A DNA stretch of 64,000 nt, taken from Ectocarpus siliculosus. Its lineage: Eukaryota > Sar > Phaeophyceae > Ectocarpales > Ectocarpaceae. Positions within the stretch are counted from its first letter, which is position 1; each line of letters opens with the position of its first letter. The notes under the pieces were generated by a model. The model was given only the letters and a program-made list of their open reading frames with translations, did not search any database and was not told the DNA's origin. The DNA is taken from contig FN648450.1 of assembly GCA_000310025.1 (NCBI GenBank), positions 63,759-127,758 of the forward strand, read 5' to 3'. Below, piece by piece: positions 41,690-53,609 of this stretch. Made by a program: the position numbers and the translations under genes.

Positions 41690-42760
41690 CATGTAACCTG
41701 CCGTTCGAGGCTTGACAAATGCCTCCCGAGAGCGGAGAGATGACAAAGCTTTCACTCTCGAGAACACACCCACTCTCGTCCCTCTGACCCCTGTGGCTCG
41801 AGATCCGCTTTTGAGACCCTGTCGGGCAAGGGGTGGGCACGGAAATGACAGGGACAGAAAAAGTGAATTCAGGTCGATAGAGACCAAACTCTAGCGAGCT
41901 TGGGAATGTACATAGATTGGCGTTGGACGTTACTGAGCAGAGAACGAAAAATACCTAACGATCCTGGTCGAACCCAGCAGTGCCTGCACTGCTGCTAGCC
42001 GATGGACTATTATTGTTTGGTGGAGAACATGACTTGTTTTTCGCGCGAAGAAGGTCAAGACGACCTGACGCGCACCCGGAAGTACCAACAGTCTTCGACC
42101 GGCCCTCAGCGGAGAGAAAGAAGAGGGCACTTCTCACAGCGCCCATCCGTGCGTATGCACTGTTGATGAAGTCCACGCTGATGATCTGGCTAGTACGCAC
42201 CATCACACCCGAATGAAGGAGTCCACCCGAACGCGGACCGGTAATTTAGTCCCGCTCTTTCGGCAAGAACCACATACCCCCGGGTGAACTTGCATTTGTA
42301 GTCACAAGAACATCATGATATAGTCCTGATTGATTGACGTATTTTGCTTGCCGTGAGGGATGGGCATCGCTACCGAGAGCGAGGAAGGCGTTACCCCTCG
42401 CAAAGCTTCCTACTACGTACATGAGCGTGCTGCCGTCGACCCTATCCCTTGAGCTCACCCACAGCCATATGTACCAGATACATGTCAAGAAAACATCCCC
42501 CAACACAAACTAAAACTAATTGGTGGGTGGGCCAGGGCGGATGCAGGATGGAGGTCCCCAGAAAACAAGGCATGAATACAACAAAAATATGCGTATGCAT
42601 TGTACACACACAACGAAGGGACAGACCCAACAGGTTTCAGCGAGGAGGCGGAGGAGAGCATAGAAAAACCACACTCGCCACTCTGAACCCCCGCATGCTC
42701 TCACATTGGCACTGCCGCAAACATTATGACCACGCCCATTAGGGGTATAATTAACGACCA
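41690..42760 (+). repeat. Macro-repeat copy 4, strongly diverged
   Basis: Recognisable blocks are 'gtcgggcaaggggtgggc' (41821), 'gcgcacccggaagtacc' (42071), 'gtagtcacaagaa' (42299) and 'aagaaaacatcccccaac' (42487). The order matches copy 2, but identity is visibly lower. It overlaps nothing coding. Confidence 0.6.
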
Positions 42761-42808
42761 AAAATGCACCGAACATTTCACGGAAGCGTGATTTCTTAAA
42801 AATATAGT

Positions 42809-43153
42809 CTATGGAGGCGTTTTTCTTCGAATTCGTGAAAGGAGCGAGGCGGAATTTTTGGGCACTTGCTCCTGTCCCCGTTCCGGGTTTTTGACACAAA
42901 CATCGGACAGGCGCACCGCGGGCGCTGTAACATCACTGACAACGCTAGTAAGAGGTGCCAGACTCACGCCAAGGCCTAGCACCATGATATACCAGCGACA
43001 GAAGCCGGGTTCGGCGCGTTGGTTGTCCACACCAAGACATTGCGTGATGCCCCTGACTTTAACTGCTGCTGTTGATAGTCGTCTTTTTTTCCAACCGCAC
43101 ATGACACACACGGAACAGTAGAACGAGTACAGCAGCAGCGGCAAGGTCTCCAA
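42809..43153 (-). CDS. Hypothetical ORF, weak
   Basis: 114 codons with a hydrophobic stretch (WYIMVLGLGVSLAPL) in the middle. No domain is recognised, codon structure is uncertain, and it lies between repeats. It may be chance. Confidence 0.15.
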   Translation of the reverse strand: METLPLLLYSFYCSVCVMCGWKKRRLSTAAVKVRGITQCLGVDNQRAEPGFCRWYIMVLGLGVSLAPLTSVVSDVTAPAVRLSDVCVKNPERGQEQVPKNSASLLSRIRRKTPP

Positions 43154-43503
43154 CGCGCTGATTCCTTCGGTCCGGGTGTCTATATGATACTCACTCCTGG
43201 CGCTGTGCTGCTTCGTGGGTATTGGGGGCTGGGGTGCCGCTCAACAAGGTGTGTGAGAGAGGGGTGTCACCTTTCCAACTTGCCGCTTGAAAAAATGCGG
43301 TGAGATGGCCTGTTTTTGGTCGGAGAGGCAGCAACTCAAATCCACGGCACCACGCAGCTAGAGCAACAAGGCCTCCGACACGCTAGTTCTTTTGGATTGG
43401 TCATGTATGTGGTGCTGGCCGTCAGCGCCGCTGCCGCCCTATCATTGTTGAGCCTTTCGACAGGTCGTGGTCAAATCAATGGGTCGCAACGATAAAAAAA
43501 CAT

Positions 43504-44502
43504 GGGCAATTGACAAAATGTGGTATACCCCGCGTGTTTGGGCACAAAATGGGGTATACGTTTTTTTGTGTGGGGCGCAACGCCTGACGCCGGGTAGGCG
43601 TCTTTGAACCGCCTTCTAGCGCTTCAACCCCATGCGCCAGGTCCTTCGAAAGGACGCCCAACGTTTTTTTTTGCTTTTCGCCCACAGGAACAGGGTTAAC
43701 CAGGGCCTCGAAGAGGGTAGCTTGTCGGAGAACCCCATTTTGTTCACGAAACCGCAGGGTACACCCTCCTGTCTGCTAAACGTTTATCTAGTACCCCATT
43801 TTGTTCACAAACGTACCCCATAATGTTCAAGGCATACCCCTTTTTGTTCATTGGTGACGCGTCTGCGGACTGCCAAAATGGCAACCAACAACCAACCGTA
43901 GACCCCCATATCTCTGTATCTGTGTCTCCTTGCCTCGCCGCAGACCATAACAAAGCGTGCATGTTGCATCGCAGACCACCAAACCCCAAAATGGTCTGTC
44001 TGCTTGCCGCCTGCCGCGCCGCAGACCACGAAACCAGCGTGTTGCACCGCAGACCACCATACCCTAACATCTTGTGTCGCCATACCTACGGTGTCTGCGG
44101 TTGATTGTTGGTTGCCATTTAGGCGGTCCGCAGACGCGTCATCACTGAACGAAAAGGGGTGTAGGGGTGTACCTTGAGCATTGTGGGGTACGTTTGTGAA
44201 CAAAATGGGGTACTAGATAAGTTTTTAGCAGACAGGGGGGTGTACCGCGCGGTTTCGTCAACAAAATGGGGTCCTTCAGCAGGCTCTCCTCTTCCAGGTC
44301 CTAGTTAACCCTATTGCTGTGGGTGAAAGGCAAAAAAACATTTGGGCGTCCTTTCGAAGGACCTGGCGCATGGGGTTGAAGCGCTAAAAGGCGGTTCAAA
44401 GGCGCCTACCCGGCGTCAGGCGTGTTGCGCCCCACACCAAAAAACAGTATACCCCATTTTGTGCCCAATCACGCGGGGTATACCCCATGTTGTCCATTGC
44501 CC
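43504..44502. mobile_element. 1.0-kb foldback element with 21-bp internal repeats
   Basis: Long inverted arms: about 43504-43904 and 44091-44502. The ends are GGGCAATTGAC... and its complement, and A-runs lie on both sides as a possible target duplication. Within each arm the motif TACCCCATTTTGTTCA recurs, three times in near-tandem at 21-22 bp (43791-43855). The centre (43905-44090) has repeats of 'cgcagaccac'. No transposase ORF. Confidence 0.8.
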
Positions 44503-44869
44503 AAAAAAATCAGCCGCCAACCAGCACCAACGGCAACCAATCGCAAGCAACACCCGCGTTGCGACACTCTTCCCTGGGCCTGTAGCTGAAAGCAACAAGC
44601 CGGGTGGACGGGGTCTTTATGAGCATGCTGTCCTTTGTGTCGGGTGCTGCTCTTTGTGATTTAAAGCTGCTCTATTGTGAGCAAAACCAAGTCAACATGT
44701 TGTATGTCGAGCAAAGCGTGTTTTCACCTGAAGTGAACGGTTTTTTTCGATGACATTACGATTAGAGCAAGCGCATAAGGTTGGGTTTTCTCTTCACCGT
44801 TCCGTGAAAAAAAGCGTAAAAGTTTCCGTGAAATAACCGATAATAATCAGCCTTACCTGGCAGGGTCCA

Positions 44870-45720
44870 TCGTGTCACATGCCGCAACTGGGTGCACGGG
44901 TAGCCTCGTTTGCTCAAACAGCAACACACAACACTACCGAGTCTGCGGACGGACTTTCTTCGTGGACTTTCTTTCTGGTAAAATTTGACAACGAAAACAA
45001 TGAACATGACTAGAAGAGACTAAGTACCAAGGACGAACTAGTGTACCTCAAATACGCCTGCCGTCCGTGTTAGATGTACCGTTACAAGAAAAACATCGAC
45101 CATTCTCATTACTACTACGTGTGTACACGAGTAGAAGATTGTGCTGCCATCGACGTTATCGCTCAAGTTCCCAATTACGTCACAGCCAACATGCATGCCT
45201 GCGTGCGGCGGACTATATGTATGCGTTGTTAGTCTTTGTCTCGAACTAACTAAAATTGTTGTTCGTGGATGACACAGAAAAAAAATCAAGAGACGCGCAT
45301 CGTTACCTACACGCGAGCAACGCTGCCTACGCGAGCAACGCGCGCAACGTACAGGGACGATTTCCTTACGAGCTTGCAGCACAAGCTTTTGCAACACATT
45401 TCGAGCATCACTCAGTAAGAAATAGATCACACACCAAAAATGCTAAAAACAAATGTGGAGGATTGTTGTGGCGCGCAGCATGCAGGACCCTGCTTCTCTG
45501 TTCAACCGGCCGTTTCCATGGCGAAACAGACGGGGAACAGTCAAGGCCGAGTCGTGTTGGTCACTGGAGGCGGAAGCTGCTCCAACTCCGGGAGCGGTCA
45601 TGGGTTGCGATTTCCTACCGAACCGTACTTGAGGCGCCACAAGATTCTCACTGTGGCTGGGGATCAGCATTTGAGATCGGGTCAGGCAACAGGTGACCAA
45701 GACGAAGGAGACGACAAAAG
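44870..45720 (+). repeat. Macro-repeat copy 5, partial
   Basis: Blocks 'gggtgcacgggtagcctcg' (44890), 'gacgcgcatcgttacctac' (45292) and 'cagcatgcaggaccctgct' (45478) to 'gatcgggtcaggcaac' (45675). The end palindrome is missing. Confidence 0.7.
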
Positions 45721-45841
45721 CTGATGAAGTAGAAGTGGAATGGTAAATCTGTCGTGGCAATCGCAGTCCAAGAGCAAGAGGACGTGAAGATGTCAAGACG
45801 CTGCCGAAGGGAAACATAGTCATGTAATCCCCGCCCGTGTG

Positions 45842-46085
45842 GTTGCCATCGGGTTTGTTTTTCGTCGCTTGGCAACGACGTTGTGAAACAAGCCGATTAC
45901 CTCGTTAACTCTGACGCCAGGTTACCACTTTTTGTTTTGCCTCCATTGAACTAGGGTTAAGGATTGGCCCCCCGCCCCCCAATGGGGCTGTGGGCCAACA
46001 TCCAGGACGGATGGTGGTGAGTGTCCGGGAGACGGAAAGAAGAAGAAGAAGGGGAGAGGATCTGTAGGGGCTGGAAGAAGGGACG
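45842..46085. repeat. Related single copy of the 10.85-kb repeat, then plain DNA
   Basis: 45842-45895 is a minus-strand relative of the 67-bp duplication at 10848. The remainder is purine-rich with no gene seen. Confidence 0.5.
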
Positions 46086-46367
46086 GTGTCCGGGAGAGGC
46101 AAGGAAGTGGTGAAGAATTTCGGCACTCGACGAGCGCGCGGTCCCGTCGGGGGTGAAAGGGACATGTCAGTCCGTAGTCTTGTCTATCAGAATCAAAAAG
46201 CCGAAAAACGTAGGTATACATTATGTACACAACGATGGAGAAGGCCGACGAGGAAGGTACGAAGAGAGGAAATTGCACCCCACGTTCGTTCGAAGTCGGT
46301 GTGAAAACCGCCGCAAGGAAGGAGTGCGAAGGGAACAAAAAAAAACAGAGACGTCGACGTTTGCGTC

Positions 46368-46742
46368 GTGGAACGATCCTTCCGTATATCGCAGGTACTC
46401 ACCAATGCAAGAAGGGGAGGTGAAATACCCATCGTGAAAGTCAAAGCGCAGGTCATAACCGCATATGACTCATGCGCTGAGAAGTTACCACGGAGACTTA
46501 TCAACAAAAAGTTTGAAGGCCGGCTGAGAACGTTTGAAAACACAAACACTCACGCGACGATGGCAAGCGCAACGTCAAAACTTCACAAGAAGAAAAGTGC
46601 ATACAAAAAAAGAAAAGGGCGGATGCCGACCTATGGCTCTCTCGGAATGAAGGGATTCCCACGATTGCCAACAGGTAATCCACAAGTATCGAGGAGGCCG
46701 ACGACGATTAATGACACACATGTGGTACGCAAAGAAGCATAG
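46368..46742 (+). CDS. Unrecognised basic ORF, partly duplicated downstream
   Basis: 124 codons, very Lys/Arg-rich. The section IPIVKVKAQVITAYDSCA and the following basic stretch recur in a diverged second copy at about 46800-46950, where a TAG breaks the frame. Keeping the peptide in both copies hints at former coding, for example a transposon ORF fragment, but similarity at DNA level explains it equally well. Confidence 0.3.
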   Translation: MERSFRISQVLTNARRGGEIPIVKVKAQVITAYDSCAEKLPRRLINKKFEGRLRTFENTNTHATMASATSKLHKKKSAYKKRKGRMPTYGSLGMKGFPRLPTGNPQVSRRPTTINDTHVVRKEA

Positions 46743-46959
46743 GGGAAGGAAACGCAAGGGGAAAAAGATCGTAGTTTAATTTAATGCAATCCTTCCTTAT
46801 AACTTCACTCACCCATGCAAGACGGGGAATAAAATACCCATCGTGAAAGTCAAAGCGCAGGTCATCACTGCATATGACTCATGCGCGTAGAAGATAACAC
46901 GGAGACTTATCAGGAAGAAGTTTGAAGGCCAGATAAGAAGGTTTGAAGACACAAGCGCT

Positions 46960-49080
46960 TACTACGCGACCATGACAATCGCAACGGCAGGAAGCTGCCG
47001 TGACAACACAAGTACCTCGACACTGGAAGATCCCCGAGGAGAGCCTTTGCGCGGCAACGACTACTACAGAGAGAGCGGGAGGTCTGCGTGTAGCTGTTGG
47101 TGGACATGTGGCAGGCGCACGACACGCGAACGGATGTTTGCATCGCATAGTAGTAATAGTAGTATGGCTCGCCGTCGCAGGAGGTATCCCATCCAGTCAT
47201 GGTCGTTGCCTGCCGTAATAGGCGGACGTCGTCCGGCGTCTGGTCCACACTGCTGTGAAGCATCAACAAACTGTGGTCGAGCTATATGCATGTATAATTG
47301 TTTTTGCTCTCGCTGTTGCAGGCAAACTTACTTCCATAAAGAACCCGAGAATTTCACTGCTGTATCCCGACGTACAAGACTCCCATCGACACACCAGCAC
47401 GGACGGGTAGGAGGAGTGGGTGCATGGAAGATGCCGTCACAGCACAGCTAATTCCACACTCCTACCACTATGTACAGTCAGTGTCTGGTCGATAAGAAAG
47501 TCGAAGGTAGGCATGATGAGACGGCGAGGGAAGAAAGTAAACGAGAAGAGACGGACCGAGTGGCGTGATACGTGCCGGATTGAATTTCGTTTAGCCAAAT
47601 CCCCCCCCCAACGCTGCACCATTGCACCAACCCCCCACTAGTGACGACGTACCATTACAATGTATCGCTGGTTGGTGGCCATGTTTGCGTGTTTGCTGTT
47701 CGTTCGTTATAATAGTGGTCTCTCCACCGTGTGCCTTTTTCTGTCTCTTATTTCTTGTTATTTTCGGTCTGGTCTCTTTTTGTCCTCGCTCTTTTTCGTT
47801 TTCGTTTTCATTTTTTCTCTTTTCTTCCTGTTTCCTTATATTTTTTCTCTTTGTCGCTCTTTTTTCTCTCTGTCACTCTTTTTTCTCTCTTTTTTTGAGT
47901 CAGATGGCCTTGTCTGTCTCTGCCTGCGTGTGAAGCACCAATATTGAACCAAGGGGGTGTACCTCTTTCTCTCTGGCCCGTGATGCTGACTCCTAGTCTC
48001 AGTTGTTACCTCGTATAGCGCGCAGAGGGAGCGCTCCAGAATACCTGTCGTTGATTTCTATTTATTTTTTTTTTCCTTAATTCTATTTACTTGCGGACCC
48101 CTCGGGGCCAGTTTGTTTGAGCGTACCTTTTTAGGGTAAGTTAGCCTGTGACCACGGGAATCGACCGCGTCAAGTGTTGGATTAGTACGGACATATGAAG
48201 GTACTGGGTAGAGAGAGATCGGAACGGTTTTTAATGTGGAGACAACAACAACAACAACAACAACAACAATGATGAAGGTCGACCCGTCCTGCGTCGTTCG
48301 GTGTAAAATAATAAATGCGAAAGATGGACTGCGTAAAGATCCAGCGGTCTTTTCCGGCAGTTGCAAAGAAATATGCAACCACATGCCGCAAAAAAACAAA
48401 AGTTGAGAAGGATACTGTAGAAAATAGAACACCGCCTTCCCTGATGTTGTTGCAGGCAGGTTTGCTTCCACAACCCGGGAGCCCAACCCACTCTTGTATT
48501 TCGGCCGACAAGACTCCAATCAACACAAGCACCGGTAGGAGAGTGCGTGGGAGATGCCGTGACAGCACAACTCCACTCTCCTATGACATCTATGTACAGC
48601 TAGTAGTACTGCTGTCGTTGTAGCACCATGTGGAAGATCTCCGAGGGGTCCTCCTGCGCGGTAACGACAACATGGCGAGAGCTTTACGTGTACCTGTCGT
48701 CGACACATGTGGCAGCCGCGCGACACACGAACGGATGTTTGCATCGCATTGTACTATGGTTCCCCGTGGCAGGAAGTATCCTATCCAGTTAGGTCGTTCC
48801 GGTAGTACGCGGACGTCGTTCGGCGTCTAGTCCATACTGCTATTACTGCAAAAACACAGCAGTAATCGAGCTAGACTATGCGTGAATGTTTTTGCTCTGG
48901 GTCACTTTTGCCTCCACAACCCGAGAATCCGACTGCTGTATCTCGACCTACAAGACTCCAATCAACAAACCACCACTGGCAGAAGTGCGTGGAAGATGCT
49001 GTGACAGCACCACTAAGTTGACACTCGTACGACTTCTATGTACAGTCGGCGTCTGGTCCATACTGCTGTAGAAATACAAA
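46960..49080 (+). repeat. Second dispersed repeat family, two to three diverged copies
   Basis: Blocks 'ggtctgcgtgtagctgttgg', 'gaacggatgtttgcatcgc' and 'gtcgtccggcgtctggtcc' at 47080-47250 recur at 48670-48830. 'gaagatgccgtcacagcac' at 47428 recurs at 48550 and 48990. It includes an (AAC)n run at 48241-48269 and a T-rich, non-coding stretch at 47730-47900. Confidence 0.6.
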
Positions 49081-49189
49081 AATCGAGCCATTTTTTTTTT
49101 ATTTTTTCCCATACTAATAACAAGAAATGTATCACGTCACGACGACCATCCTGTGAGTATATATATAACATGATCTGGCGGTAGCCACA

Positions 49190-49580
49190 ATGTTGGTCGG
49201 AGTAGATTATGTTGTGCGGGGTCGAGAACCCTCACTCTGCCCAAAGGGAATGATTGCATTACGTTGGGATAAAATTGGTAAGGCACTCTGGAGGCAGTTA
49301 CGCAGTGCTTACAACTAACTGTCTCTGAAAGCGAAAGCACCAGAAGATATATTAAGACGCATCTGCCATCCGTACTCAAGGAAGTCGCGCAAGATGCCGA
49401 ACGCCCTTAGCAGGATGCAGCGCACCCTTCATGCGACTCGCCGAATACCTTACGGTGCTTTGCGGTTGGTGACGTGAGAGCCTGGCCCGGCGTGCTTCGT
49501 GCCGACTTCGTGGGGTGCGAGGTTATTGGTCTAACGACTTCAGCATGCACGCCCATGAGTACAACCCCCCCCCCCCTCTT
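49190..49580 (-). repeat. Dispersed repeat with C-homopolymer, copy 3
   Basis: Reverse-complement copy of 10371-10750, from 'gtagattatgttgtgcgg' to the 11-12 base C-run at 49566. Confidence 0.7.
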
Positions 49581-49589
49581 CGTATTCAG

Positions 49590-50430
49590 ACTTTATGTTT
49601 TGAGGGTTGGATGGTGTAGGTGTGTTTCACGTGACTGGGCTAATTATTGTTCTTTTCCCACAACTGGCTCTCCGTGGTCAACGATCTTCCACATGCGTTG
49701 ACAACCACGAATCACGGCGACTCGGATGGTGTAGCACTGACTCCATCTGTGAGGCTCACAGGGATGAGGGCGCGGCCATATGTAAGGGTGTCGAACAGGA
49801 TTGCATTAGCTACTATGGTTGGTTGAGGATTGCCCCCACGCGCCCCAATCGACCGGGCGGCCATAACGAGACGGATGGCGATGAGGGTTTAGGAAGAAGT
49901 GAAGTATAAGAAGGAAGACGGCCGTACCCTTTGTCGCGTTTTAGTCTATGATATGTGGCAACAAAATATGAAAAGTCTACAAGCGTAGAAGAGAGAGCCG
50001 CCCGGTTGTCCGGCCGACCAGAAACTATTCCTAAAAGTGTCAAAATATCATTTGTGCAACATACAAGTTCCTCATGATCCGGCGGACTTCGACCCTCGGG
50101 GTGATCGAAAAGACCCATCAACATGAATCAAAATTTGATTTTTGAAAACTCCGTAATTGCGGCTGGTGGTATACTTGAAGTAGGGAGGGCTGGAAAACAA
50201 GAAGAGTTGCTGTGAAGTGCAGCATAGTCGACTGCAGCTAAGTGCAGCAGGTAGTTCTTAACACTGCCTCAAACCCATACACGTACTGGGCAGAACCTAT
50301 AAACGTTATGCCCAGTAGCGATATGCATGAACGAAGAAGAAGCCTGATAGGTGAAACTACAGATGGACAATCACGAACGTGCATGTAGCTCTAAATACGT
50401 ACGCACAAAGAGATGACGCTAGGGTCTGGA
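49590..50430. other. No gene seen
   Basis: Several short frames only; no domain, repeat boundary or RNA motif noticed. Confidence 0.35.
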
Positions 50431-50434
50431 AGAT

Positions 50435-50788
50435 CTACCGCGACACACGACAAACGTGTACGACCAAACCCAAATGCGCAGTTCCGAACTTCATCAAATG
50501 GTCGAGTGCACCGATCGAACCGTCGCCGTTCTCGTCCGACTCGGGGTCCTCCAGCTCTGCGTTCTTCGATTCCGCGCCGTCGCCGGAGGAAACGTCGTTG
50601 CTCGCAGATGTCTCGAGGGTCCCCGCCTCCACGTCGACCTGTGCCGCTACATGCAGTTCTTGCTGCTTCCTCGAGGCGAGAAAGAGTACCAGGGCATTGA
50701 CATTACCCGAAGATGGCTGCCGTCGAGTCTTGACGGGTGATTGGGGTCGGGCGGTATCCTCGATCGACCCAGTTTGAAAAGCACCCAC
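50435..50788 (-). CDS. Unrecognised acidic ORF, possible exon
   Basis: 117 codons on the minus strand. The middle is mixed and helical (VNALVLFLASRKQQELHVA) and is followed by an acidic Glu/Asp/Ser-rich section. GC-rich, unlike its neighbours. A second minus frame upstream (to 50967, Arg-rich) may be linked by an intron. It could be a fragment of a transposon or host regulatory protein; no family recognised. Confidence 0.3.
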   Translation of the reverse strand: MGAFQTGSIEDTARPQSPVKTRRQPSSGNVNALVLFLASRKQQELHVAAQVDVEAGTLETSASNDVSSGDGAESKNAELEDPESDENGDGSIGALDHLMKFGTAHLGLVVHVCRVSR

Positions 50789-51431
50789 CGTAGGCCGGGA
50801 TGCAGACCTCCCCCCTGTTCGTGCGGGTGCCGGTGCCGCCCGACATCCGGTGCAACGACTTCTGCAGCCGCAAGCGAGCGAGCACTATATGCCCTTGCAC
50901 TTGCACCTGTTGCACAAGGCCAACTCCGGATTGCAACTGCACGCCACCTTCGCGATCTTGCTATCATGATTGGGTAAGCCGCCCGTATCTCTAACAGAGG
51001 GCCTCCACCCGCGTTTCCTGCCCGACCGGGTCTTTCCTTCCCGTCCGACGGACGCGTGCACCGGAATCTCTCGCGTCGCGTTTTGTCGCGGCGGTGGGGT
51101 GCGCATCTCCCCGGTGATGAGGTTGCCCTCTCTCTCTCCTGCTCCCGCTCGGTGAACGTTCACTTGTGACGTCTCCTCCTCTTTTGTCGACCACTGGAGT
51201 ACACGGGGTTAGCCCGCCTCTCCTATAGGCTGCAAACCCCTGCTTCCGGGTGTAACCAGACTCACAGACTGGTTCCGAGGCGACGCCGGTGGCCTAGCCG
51301 GTTGAGCTGTAGGGCTGTTCACCCCACAAGCCCGTTGGCCCCGCCTACCCCTCCCACGGATCATCTGGCAGCAGATTCATCTATCAACGCCGGCCGTTAA
51401 TCCCGAGCAGGGTATACCACAACAATTGCGA

Positions 51432-51982
51432 AACGATTCGTTACACGTACAGCTTACGCAGGCGCAAACCTATTCTTGGACTGGGCTCTTCGTTGTCACT
51501 TGACAGTCATGCATGAGATCTGACCCTCTGTATGTATTTTGTTTTTTCTCCCATCATTGGACTCTGTCGTCTGCCCCTCTGGCCCCCATCCTCCACTTCT
51601 ACTAGCTAGACGACCCAACCGGGGTCACATAGGAGGGGGGGGTTGGACCCCTCCTGCGGTTCTTGCCTGAGATATTTTTATCGCGAGAAGGGTACAGCAA
51701 TCCCTTCCCTCGCGACTTATGAAGTCGATCTAGTTTACTAACAACGAGCTTTGCAGCGCGTCGCTTCCAACTTAGACCAGGATATATTTAGTGAGAAAAA
51801 GAACTCACTTTGCCGGGACTCGAACCCATGACCTGGCCCTTAGTAGGCTGCGAGGGTACCCACTAAACTACCGGGGCGACCAACGATTCGTTACCCGTAC
51901 AGGTTACGCAGGCGCAAACCTATTCTTGGACTGGGCTCTTTGTTGTCTCTTGACAGCCATGTATGAGATCTGACCCTCTGTA
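51432..51982. repeat. 101-bp direct repeats bracketing a SINE
   Basis: 51432-51532 and 51882-51982 are direct repeats of about 101 bp with few differences ('aacgattcgttac' to 'gatctgaccctctgta'). They enclose 349 bp that include SINE copy 2. Far too long for an ordinary target duplication, so either an LTR-like unit or a tandem duplication followed by insertion. Confidence 0.75.
51601..51881 (-). mobile_element. tRNA-derived SINE, copy 2
   Basis: Same head and body as 40630-40935: A-box-like TAGTTTAGTGG (51869-51859) and perfect B box GGTTCGAGTCC (51826-51816) on the minus strand. Confidence 0.75.
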
Positions 51983-52094
51983 CTGTACGAGCATGATTAT
52001 GCACCCGAGAATGTGACGGACTAAAACTTGTTTGACAACCCGACGAATACTCGAGGAGTTGCCTCGTTAATGGTATCTGGAAAAAGGTGATGCC

Positions 52095-52500
52095 ATGGGC
52101 TGTTGGTCAATGCCGAGGTCTGGGGCCGTGAGGTGCCGAATGCACCGGGGAAAAACGTTTGTGCTGTGCACCAACATCAACGGCCGCGAGCGGTTTGTTC
52201 AAGTTCAAGGGTTTTTGACCGCCACGGGTTTGTTTGGCTATTCACCGATAACTTTCCGAAGGAAGAAGCAACAGCAACAGGAAGGCCACTCGGCGGGAGG
52301 TAGCTCTCTGCTCCATCTTTTATGCCCAAGGTTTGGTGCCGTTGGGTATCGTCAGCGCCGGGAAAAATGTTTTGATCGACCCCAACATACCCACGCCAGA
52401 GAGCGGTTGGTTCGAGTTCGCAGGGATTGTGTGCTCATTGTTTGGTTTTCCAACGATACCTTTTTAAAGGGGGAGGCTGTTGGAATACTCAATGTCAGTC
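52095..52500. other. No confident gene
   Basis: A 146-codon plus frame covers this region, but it lacks any recognisable domain. Two halves look alike at DNA level ('aggtctggggccgtgaggtg' against 'aggtttggtgccgttggg'), pointing to a degenerate ~210-bp duplication. Confidence 0.3.
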
Positions 52501-52513
52501 ATACGTATTGGTA

Positions 52514-52640
52514 CTGCTGTAAACACAGCACGTAGGTATGCACCTGAGGAGTATTACCGGAATATTCTTCGGTAGATTATACAAACCTACAGGTTATATG
52601 TTGAACCATAGGAGTATGGTACATCGGACCATTGTCCAGT
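52514..52640. repeat. Cluster of adjacent inverted repeats
   Basis: Four inverted pairs follow one another: TGCTGT/ACAGCA (52514-52529), TACCG/CGGTA (52555-52574), AACCT/AGGTT (about 52585-52596) and GGAC/GTCC (52626-52637), with ACCAT/ATGGT between. Confidence 0.45.
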
Positions 52641-52765
52641 AGGATATTCTTGCATTGGTTCTATAGGGCGGGTTAGGGCCGTTTTAATCGATGTCCAAAA
52701 ATCCAAATTTTGTACAAATCTCCAAAAAAGCTCCAAAAATTTGGAACCCACGATTCCAAATTGTG

Positions 52766-53565
52766 ATAGCAACGCGACGAGTATCGTCGCGTTTCCTGTC
52801 TGAAGCTTTCCAGTTTTTTAGCGGTCAATGAAGTCGAGGGCGCGCACCGCGACACTGTCGCCCACCGAGCACGACAAAGAGTTCTGTACACAGAGTAGAT
52901 GAGATAAGATGTCACACCCCCTGAGCAATTTTTGTTGATTTTCAAAGCTCGATTCCTCCACAGCAGAAAGCGTGGCGTGGCCGGGCGGTGTTGGCACCGA
53001 TAGCTTTCCGAAACAAACCTACCTATCGTTTGACATGCTTGTCGTCCTGGACTAACATTATTAGCTGTGAATATCGATGATGCGATATAGTAGGTCACCT
53101 ACTGCCGGTACATGCCATGCATAAGAACAAGGAGCACCCATACTCCATTAAGTTTTTTTATATATTTAGTAGTTGAAGTTTTTGTATTGTGATAGCAACT
53201 CGACGAGTATCGTCGCGTTGCCTGCCTGAAGCTTTCCAGTCTTTTAGCCGTTAATAAAGTCGAGGGCGCACACCGCGACACGCTCGCCCACCGAGCACGA
53301 CAAAGAGTTAAATACACGGAGTAGCTGGCATAAGATATCACACCCACCCCCTGAACAAAAATATAATTTTCAAAGCTCGTTTACTCCACAGCAGAAGTCG
53401 TGGCCGGGCGGCGTTGGCACTGATAGCTTGTTTCCGAAACAAACCTATCGTTTGACATCCTCGTCGTCGTCGACTAACATTATTAGCTGTGAATATCGAT
53501 GATGCGATATATTATGTCACCTATGCCGGTACATGCCATGCATAAGAACAACGAGCACCCTCCAT
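52766..53565 (+). repeat. Two tandem macro-repeat heads (copies b and c)
   Basis: 52766-53125 and 53187-53565 are tandem copies of 27366-27720, each starting 'gtgatagcaacncgacgag' and ending with the 'catgcataagaacaa' block. Confidence 0.8.
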
Positions 53566-53609
53566 ACTCTAGTAAGTAAGATATTATTGTAGTACAGTAG
53601 TTGAATTGA

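Noticed and set aside
47622-47947. Membrane protein in a Phe/Leu/Ser-rich frame
   Set aside because: It translates a T-rich low-complexity tract; the hydrophobicity is a result of base composition.
48182-48568. Valine/cysteine-rich protein
   Set aside because: The repetitive section is an (AAC)n microsatellite read on the minus strand.
52673-53098. 141-codon minus-strand gene
   Set aside because: It lies on the macro-repeat head, and the peptide is not preserved in the other two heads beyond what DNA identity gives.
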